Shown: one piece after another, positions 7,227 through 11,794 of the stretch
How positions within the stretch are numbered: the stretch's first letter is position 1
How the letters are laid out: the number at the start of each line of letters is the position of its first letter
Assembly: GCA_019308705.1 (NCBI GenBank)
Contig: JAFDHW010000034.1
Location: forward strand, 1-11,794
Direction of reading: 5' to 3'
DNA length: 11,794 nucleotides
Origin: Deltaproteobacteria bacterium
Lineage (GTDB): Bacteria; Desulfobacterota; Desulfobacteria; Desulfobacterales; Desulfatibacillaceae
Made by a program: the position numbers and the translations under genes
The notes under the pieces: generated by a model
What the model saw: the letters and a program-made list of their open reading frames with translations, nothing else
Databases searched by the model: none
Told to the model about the DNA's origin: nothing

Positions 7227-9172
7227 TGTCCATAGCCAAACACCCGGCCGGAGAACGCCGGCTGTACATGGGAAACGAGGCCATCGCCAGGGGGGCGCTG
7301 GAGGCGGGCGTATCCGTGGCCGCGGGCTACCCCGGCACCCCCTCCTCGGAAATCATCGAAACCCTGGCCAAGGCGGCCAAGGACGCGGACATCTACGTGG
7401 AATGGTCCACCAACGAGAAAGTCGCCATGGAGGTAGCCGCCGCGGCGTCCTTCGCCGGGCTGCGGTCGTTGTGCATCATGAAGCAGAACGGCGTGAACGT
7501 GGCCTCGGACTTTCTTTTGCACCTGGCCGGATCCGGCACCCGGGGGGGCATGGTCCTGGTGCCCTGCGACGACCCCGGCGCGCTGTCCTCGGTGAACGAG
7601 GGCGAGAGCCGCCACTTTGCCAAGATGGTGGAGGTGCCCCTGCTGGAGCCCGCGGATTTCCAGGAAGCCAAGGACCTCACCAAGTGGGCGTTTACGCTTT
7701 CCGAAGAGCTGCGCTCCCTGGTGTTCGTCAGAAGCGTCACCCGGCTCTCCCACGCATCGGGCACCGTGGTCCCCGGCGAGATTCCCGCCCCGCGCAGGGA
7801 CGCCAAGTTCACCTACAACGGGTTCATCCTGGACCCCATGGAAGGCCCGGTCATGTCCGCGCCGGTGACCTTCAAGCACGGCCAGCAGCAGGAAAAGCTC
7901 AAACGGGCGGAGGAGATCTTCGAGGACTCGCCCTTCAACACCTACGCCGGGCCGGACAACCCGGAGCTCCTGGTCATCGCCACCTCCGCCTGCTGGCTCT
8001 ACGCCCGCGAGGCCCTGAGGATGCTAAACGCGGAAGGCAAGGCGGGCCTGCTCAAGCTTGCCACCACCTGGCCCTTGCCAAGGAAACTCGTCAAGAAGCA
8101 CTTGGCCGCGGCCGGGAAGGTCCTGGTCCTGGAAGAGGTTCTGCCCTTCACCGAGGAAAACGTGAAGGTCCTGGCCCAGGAAGCGGCGGACGAGATCGGA
8201 CACAAGCCCATCCTCGGCAAGCGCGACGGCCACGTGCCCATGACCGGCGAACTCAATCCGGATCTGGCCGCGGACGCGGTGGCCAAGGCCCTGGGCGCAC
8301 AGGTGCCGGAGGTGGACCCGGACTACAAGACCAAGGCCGGGCAGTACGCCTTTTTCGGCGCGCCCAACCGGGACCTCACCTTCTGCCCGGGCTGCCCCCA
8401 CCGCGCAAGCTTCTGGAGCATCCACAACACCCTGGCCGCGGACGGCCGCGAGGGCTTCGTGTGCGGCGACATCGGCTGCTACTCCATGGCCGTGCTGCCC
8501 TCGGGCTTCTCCACCCTGAAGACCCTGCACTCCATGGGCTCGGGCACGGGCCTGGCCTCCGGGTTCGGCAAGCTGGGGCCGTTCGGCCTCAACCAGCCGG
8601 TCATGAGCGTGTGCGGAGACTCCACCTTCTTCCACGCAGCGCTTCCCGCCCTGGTGAACGCCGTGCACCACCAAAGCGACATCACCATGGCCGTGCTGGA
8701 CAACTCCGGCACGGGCATGACCGGCTTCCAGTCCCACCCGGGACTTCCCACCGACGCCCTGGGCAACGAGGTCCCGGCCATCGACATAGAGGCCGTGTGC
8801 CGCTCCCTGGGCGCGGAAGTCCGCGTCACCGACCCCTTTGACCTGGAAAAGACCCAACAGACCCTCCACGAACTCTTGGAGACCAAGAAGGGCGTCAAGG
8901 TCCTCATCCTGCGCCAGGCCTGCGCGCTCTCGCCGCAGCGAAAGGGCAAAAAGGACTTTGACATGGAGGTGGACGCCGCCCTCTGCCGCGGGGAAGACTG
9001 CGGGTGCAACCGGCTGTGCACGCGCATCTTCCGCTGCCCGGGCCTGGTGTGGGACGCAACCGCCGGCCGCGCCCGCATCGACGAGGTCATCTGCGCGGGC
9101 TGCGGCGTGTGCGCGAGCATCTGCCCGGCCGGGGCCATCATCAAGAAACCCGTGTCCGCCCAGGCGGCATAA
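7226..9172 (+). CDS. iorA: Indolepyruvate ferredoxin oxidoreductase, alpha subunit
   Basis: IorA is the thiamine-diphosphate subunit of a 2-oxoacid:ferredoxin oxidoreductase that converts aryl pyruvates (indolepyruvate, phenylpyruvate) and CoA to arylacetyl-CoA, CO2 and reduced ferredoxin. The 648-residue product has family length. The N-terminal domain carries GYPGTPSSEI (34-43) and WSTNEKVAMEVA (60-71). The ThDP domain carries FCPGCPH (386-392), CGDIGCY and the cofactor block from GDS (464-466) to DN (492-493). The block then reads SGTGMTGFQSHPG, where better-studied relatives usually have a TTAMTG form. The C-terminus has a variant cysteine cluster (Cys587, 592, 594, 598, 604) and a classical Cys623-626-629-633 cluster. 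GGAGG lies seven bases before the ATG, which overlaps the preceding stop. The family is firm; the exact substrate is inferred. Confidence 0.93.
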   Translation: MSIAKHPAGERRLYMGNEAIARGALEAGVSVAAGYPGTPSSEIIETLAKAAKDADIYVEWSTNEKVAMEVAAAASFAGLRSLCIMKQNGVNVASDFLLHLAGSGTRGGMVLVPCDDPGALSSVNEGESRHFAKMVEVPLLEPADFQEAKDLTKWAFTLSEELRSLVFVRSVTRLSHASGTVVPGEIPAPRRDAKFTYNGFILDPMEGPVMSAPVTFKHGQQQEKLKRAEEIFEDSPFNTYAGPDNPELLVIATSACWLYAREALRMLNAEGKAGLLKLATTWPLPRKLVKKHLAAAGKVLVLEEVLPFTEENVKVLAQEAADEIGHKPILGKRDGHVPMTGELNPDLAADAVAKALGAQVPEVDPDYKTKAGQYAFFGAPNRDLTFCPGCPHRASFWSIHNTLAADGREGFVCGDIGCYSMAVLPSGFSTLKTLHSMGSGTGLASGFGKLGPFGLNQPVMSVCGDSTFFHAALPALVNAVHHQSDITMAVLDNSGTGMTGFQSHPGLPTDALGNEVPAIDIEAVCRSLGAEVRVTDPFDLEKTQQTLHELLETKKGVKVLILRQACALSPQRKGKKDFDMEVDAALCRGEDCGCNRLCTRIFRCPGLVWDATAGRARIDEVICAGCGVCASICPAGAIIKKPVSAQAA

Positions 9173-9184
9173 AAGGACAACGCC

Positions 9185-9793
9185 ATGTTAAGCAAGGACC
9201 CTTACAACCTCATCATCACGGGAGTGGGCGGCCAGGGCAACGTGCTGGCCTCCCGCATGCTGGGAAACCTCATGTCCGCCCAGGGGCTTTCCGTGACCAT
9301 CGGCGAAACCTTTGGCGCGTCCCAGCGCGGCGGCTCCGTCATGAGCCACCTGCGCATCAGCTCGGAGGGCGCGTGGTCCCCCCAGATCCCGGCCGGCGGC
9401 GCGGACATGGTGGTGGCCCTGGAACCCATCGAGGCCCTGCGCGTCCTGGCCCGGTACGGCAACCCCAAGGTGAAGGTGCTGGCCAACTCCCGGTCCATCT
9501 ACCCCGTGGGCGTCATCTCCGGCGAGCTCGCCTACCCGTCCTTGGACGACGTGAAGAAATGGGTGGCCGAGCTTTCCGATCGGTCCTGGTTCATCGACGC
9601 CACCGAGGCCGCCATGAACCTGGGATCGGCCATCTTCGGCAACGTCATCATGGTCGGGGCCCTCGCCGCCACCAAGGAGCTGCCCATCCACCGCGAGGCC
9701 TTCGGCCAGGCCATGGAAGCCGCCATGGGCCCGGAAAAGGCGAAGAAGAATCTGAAGGCCTTCGACATCGGGGTGGAGATGGTCGGGGGGTGA
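9185..9793 (+). CDS. iorB: Indolepyruvate ferredoxin oxidoreductase, beta subunit
   Basis: IorB is the small partner of IorA and carries the gamma-type domain of 2-oxoacid:ferredoxin oxidoreductases, thought to help bind CoA and hold the complex together. The 202-residue product is the usual length. It shows GVGGQGN (13-19) near the N-terminus and GETFGASQRGGSV (40-52), both hallmarks of the family. The ATG has AAGGA seven bases upstream, and the gap after iorA is 12 bases, so the two are certainly cotranscribed and probably made in equal amounts. It has no cysteine clusters, as expected. This is the last gene of the GC-rich operon; a long hairpin follows. Confidence 0.94.
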   Translation: MLSKDPYNLIITGVGGQGNVLASRMLGNLMSAQGLSVTIGETFGASQRGGSVMSHLRISSEGAWSPQIPAGGADMVVALEPIEALRVLARYGNPKVKVLANSRSIYPVGVISGELAYPSLDDVKKWVAELSDRSWFIDATEAAMNLGSAIFGNVIMVGALAATKELPIHREAFGQAMEAAMGPEKAKKNLKAFDIGVEMVGG

Positions 9794-9805
9794 AGGAAGA
9801 GGCTT

Positions 9806-9847
9806 TTTGGGGGAAAACCTTTTTTGAAAAAAAGGTTTTCCCCCAAA
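9806..9847 (+). terminator. 20-bp perfect hairpin ending the ior operon
   Basis: The arms 9806-9825 and 9828-9847 are exact reverse complements (TTT, five G, AAAA, CC, six T, then the mirror), leaving two central bases, so the real loop is slightly larger. It begins 13 bases after the iorB stop. No U tract follows the right arm (CCCCC comes next), so it is not a standard rho-independent terminator. It may stop transcription through its T-rich inner stem, protect the 3' end, or serve transcripts from both sides. Confidence 0.55.
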
Positions 9848-9898
9848 CCCCCTTTCCAAAAAACGTTTTGGTTCGGAAATGCTTCGCATTTCCTTTGG
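9834..9898 (+). repeat. Dispersed hairpin repeat, copy 2
   Basis: This second copy of the element at 6011-6075 has core CGTTTTGGTTC, then an 8-bp stem GGAAATGC/GCATTTCC (9875-9882, 9886-9893) with a TTC loop, then TTTGG. Compared with copy 1, one G-C pair is replaced by A-T on both sides of the stem, which keeps the fold. Its left part overlaps the right arm of the operon-end hairpin. Confidence 0.75.
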
Positions 9899-9947
9899 CG
9901 GCACTGTATGCTTAATCTGGCATCTTTCAACCGAATAGCGACTTAAT

Positions 9948-10844
9948 ATGCAATGTAATCCGGCTTTTAATGTTACTGAACTTGACAGCCCTATTACAGA
10001 GTATGCTTTGGGAATTATGGCTCATAAAGATGGAGATTACTATCCGTCTGGTACAGCTATTATTATTAGCAAGTTCATGGCAATAACAGCAAAACATGTT
10101 ATTTTGGATTTTTATTATAGGCTGGATAAAAAATCCATGGATAATCCGGCTGGAAATTTAGCCGGAACCTTTAATCTACAGGTATTTCAAATACTTAATA
10201 ACGGGAAAACTGGCAGAGTATGGAACGTCACCAAATTATGGCTATGTAATTTTACCGACATAGCGGTTTTAATGCTTATTCCTGTTTCTAAAGAAGCATT
10301 GGATTATAGATGGTCAATTCCCATATTGGACTTGATACCTCCTGAAATCGGGGAAAGAGTATTTTGTTTTGGATACAGAAAGCCTAAAATAACCAAAAAT
10401 GGAAATACAATAGAATGGATAGTTGATCCAATAACTAGTACTGTGTCAGTAAAATGTTTACATCACGAAAAAAGAGATTCCTGCAGATTGTCATTTCCAT
10501 GCTTTCAAATTGATGCCAGGTTCGATGGTGCAATGAGCGGAGGTCCTGTATTCAACGATTCTGGTAAATTATGTGGTATCATTTGTTCCAATTTGCCTCC
10601 AACTTCCGATGAAGAAGAACATGTTTCATACGTAACAAGCCTTTGGCCATTAATGGCTTTGGAAATTGATATTAACAGGAAAGGCCATCCTAAAGGAATA
10701 CACTACCCAATTTTGGAATTAGTACAAGACAATTTTGTCCGTGCTGTTGGATGGGAGAAAATCAAATTAATAAAGGATAAAGATGGGCATATTACAAATA
10801 TGGTTCTTCGCCAAAAAGTGTGGAAGGTCAGGCTGACCGAATGA
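9948..10844 (+). CDS. Trypsin-like serine protease, probably horizontally acquired
   Basis: This 298-residue protein has the layout of a chymotrypsin-fold serine peptidase (Trypsin_2-type). The catalytic His is in AITAKHVI (His50), the Asp in NFTDIAVLML (Asp104) and the Ser in GAMSGGPVF (Ser197, the GDSGGP equivalent), followed by a GKLCGII strand. All three are intact and well spaced. I see no signal peptide, membrane helix or PDZ domain, so it is likely cytoplasmic and not a DegP/HtrA chaperone-protease. About 95 residues after Ser197 are unrecognised. The gene is strikingly AT-rich, with A/T-ending codons unlike its GC-rich neighbours, has no clear ribosome site, and is flanked by repeats and an insertion sequence, so transfer is likely. 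An in-frame stop at 9936 prevents an earlier start. Similar lone proteases occur in phage-defence and regulated-proteolysis settings, but the target here is unknown. Confidence 0.8.
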   Translation: MQCNPAFNVTELDSPITEYALGIMAHKDGDYYPSGTAIIISKFMAITAKHVILDFYYRLDKKSMDNPAGNLAGTFNLQVFQILNNGKTGRVWNVTKLWLCNFTDIAVLMLIPVSKEALDYRWSIPILDLIPPEIGERVFCFGYRKPKITKNGNTIEWIVDPITSTVSVKCLHHEKRDSCRLSFPCFQIDARFDGAMSGGPVFNDSGKLCGIICSNLPPTSDEEEHVSYVTSLWPLMALEIDINRKGHPKGIHYPILELVQDNFVRAVGWEKIKLIKDKDGHITNMVLRQKVWKVRLTE

Positions 10845-10851
10845 ATTGAAA

Positions 10852-10924
10852 GACCATCGGCTTATCCGCCACAATGGGTTTTTCCGCAAAAACCAGCCAT
10901 GTGGAAAGGAGTCAGCCGATGGTC
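10852..10924 (+). promoter_or_regulatory. Long hairpin covering the transposase ribosome site and start
   Basis: GACCATCGGCT (10852-10862) is the exact reverse complement of AGCCGATGGTC (10914-10924), which contains the transposase ATG (10919-10921). Inside it, CCACAATGG (10869-10877) pairs with CCATGTGG (10897-10904) with one bulge, GTTTTT (10878-10883) pairs with AAAAAC (10888-10893), and TCC (10865-10867) can pair with GGA of the AAAGGAG ribosome site. An mRNA entering from outside would bury both signals. Confidence 0.6.
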
Positions 10925-11794
10925 AGGCCAGAGTATATGGACAAATTGGTCGGAATTCCAGGGCATCGTGTTTCCAATCTGTATTTCCTGGAAGAACAGG
11001 ATGATAGGGGGTTGGTGATCGAGATCACGCGGGTCGGGCGTGGTTTCCGTTGCCCTTGCGGGAGGGTCTTTGAACGGTACTACGATTGGGATGAGCGCCT
11101 GGTCCGGGACCTCAGCTTTGGGCCGTTTTCCAGGGCGTTTCTCATCTTCCCCCAATTCCGGGTGGAATGCCCGGAGTGTGGCGTGAAAACCGAGGTCCTC
11201 GACTGGATTGAGCCCCGTGCCCGCTACACCAAGCGGCTTGCGGCGGCGGTGGCCATTTCCTGCAGGGAAATCAGGTCGTTGTCCGCCATCGGCAAGCAGT
11301 TTGATCTTGACTGGAAGACGGTGAAGCAGATCGACAAGAAGGCGCTTTTGGAAGAGCTTCCGCCGGTGGGCGAAACGGACGCCACGATTCTGGCCGTGGA
11401 CGAGTTTGCGGTCAAAAAGCGCCACAAGTATGGAACCACGGTGATCGACGCGACCAAGGCCGAGGTCTTGTACGTGGGCCAGGGTCGGACCGAGGACACC
11501 CTGAACGCCTTTTACAAGGCCATGGGAGAGGAGCGGTGCGAAAAGGTGGATGCCGTGGCCATGGACATGTGGCAGCCGTTTGAAAACGCCACCAGAAAGC
11601 ACTGCCCGAAGGCGCGCATTGTGTACGACCCCTTCCATATCATCAAGAATTACGGCTCCTTGGTGGTGGACCGGGTGCGCATCGACGAGGCCAAGGAAGC
11701 GGACAAGGAGGGAAAGAAGCTCATCAAGGGGTCGAAGTACCTTCTTTTGAAGAACAAGGAGAACCTGTCCGGCGAACGGGACGAACCAGCCAGG
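10859..11794 (+). mobile_element. ISL3-family insertion sequence, left part
   Basis: The element holds an ISL3-type transposase gene that begins about 60 bases from a likely left end. ISL3 ends commonly start GGCT with a nearby TTCC-like motif, and GGCTTATCC begins at 10859, so I place the boundary there; this comes from family knowledge, not from a matched pair of ends. The right end, and the 8-bp target duplication typical of the family, lie outside the window; if 10859 is right, the left duplicate would be AGACCATC (10851-10858). Confidence 0.65.
10919..11794 (+). CDS. ISL3-family transposase (cut by the window edge)
   Basis: The reading frame is open from the ATG at 10919 to the last base, giving 292 residues of a family that usually has about 400-430. 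AAAGGAG lies seven bases before the ATG. The N-terminal zinc-binding region has CPCG (45-48) and CPECG (84-88), followed by a helix-turn-helix-like segment at about 108-140. The DDE nuclease core shows AVDEFAVKKRHKYGTTVID (159-177, Asp161), VAMDMWQPF (213-221, Asp216) and IVYDPFHIIK (234-243), all in ISL3 order. The catalytic Glu and C-terminus would lie beyond the window. I see no frameshift or internal stop, so the copy may be active. Its GC-rich codons match the host genes better than the AT-rich protease gene next to it. Confidence 0.93.
   Translation, partial: MVRPEYMDKLVGIPGHRVSNLYFLEEQDDRGLVIEITRVGRGFRCPCGRVFERYYDWDERLVRDLSFGPFSRAFLIFPQFRVECPECGVKTEVLDWIEPRARYTKRLAAAVAISCREIRSLSAIGKQFDLDWKTVKQIDKKALLEELPPVGETDATILAVDEFAVKKRHKYGTTVIDATKAEVLYVGQGRTEDTLNAFYKAMGEERCEKVDAVAMDMWQPFENATRKHCPKARIVYDPFHIIKNYGSLVVDRVRIDEAKEADKEGKKLIKGSKYLLLKNKENLSGERDEPAR

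Noticed and set aside
6449-7879. 476-codon minus-strand open frame across the FrhB-like gene and iorA
   Set aside because: It is antisense to clearly conserved proteins, has low-complexity composition and no recognisable domain.
9948-10844. HtrA/DegP periplasmic protease
   Set aside because: No signal peptide, membrane anchor or PDZ domain is visible, and the remainder after the catalytic Ser does not resemble one.
10862-11638. 258-codon minus-strand open frame in the insertion sequence
   Set aside because: The plus-strand frame encodes an ISL3 transposase with its zinc-binding and DDE motifs and a good ribosome site; this is its shadow.

Overview
The window looks like chromosomal DNA of a GC-rich anaerobe, most likely a sulfate-reducing member of the Desulfobacterota (Desulfovibrio-like). 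The reasons are the enzyme set (FAD/Fe-S 2-hydroxyacid dehydrogenase, indolepyruvate-type ferredoxin oxidoreductase, FrhB-like iron-sulfur flavoprotein), a divergent DnaA, and GC-rich codon use. The taxon is an inference; no rRNA or other marker is present.

Layout. Positions 1-120 are AT-rich with no recognised gene. A divergent DnaA-family gene runs leftward (186-1553) and ends at a clear intrinsic terminator (124-155). A gene-free stretch of about 575 bases (1554-2128) separates it from a rightward gene set. That stretch carries a good inverted repeat, a possible structured RNA, and candidate promoters for both directions.

The rightward set is pdxA (2129-3136), a GlcD-type FAD 2-hydroxyacid dehydrogenase (3235-4629), a GlpC/LutA-like Fe-S protein with two cysteine-rich CCG domains (4766-6001), an FrhB-like protein with N-terminal iron-sulfur motifs (6114-7226), iorA (7226-9172) and iorB (9185-9793). 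Apart from pdxA these read as one metabolic module. The dehydrogenase pair would oxidise a 2-hydroxyacid to a 2-oxoacid. IorAB would then decarboxylate the 2-oxoacid to an acyl-CoA and reduce ferredoxin. The FrhB-like protein would pass electrons between carriers. An internal promoter candidate after pdxA suggests the module can be transcribed separately. A short repeat with a covarying hairpin occurs twice, once inside the operon (6011-6075) and once after iorB (9834-9898). The second copy overlaps a 20-bp perfect hairpin.

The right end is accessory DNA. It holds an AT-rich gene for a trypsin-like serine protease with an intact His/Asp/Ser triad (9948-10844), then the left end of an ISL3-family insertion sequence. 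Its transposase gene (10919 to the window edge) is cut only by the window. The ribosome binding site and start codon of the transposase lie inside a long inverted repeat that could block translation of read-through transcripts. I found no rRNA, tRNA or CRISPR array.
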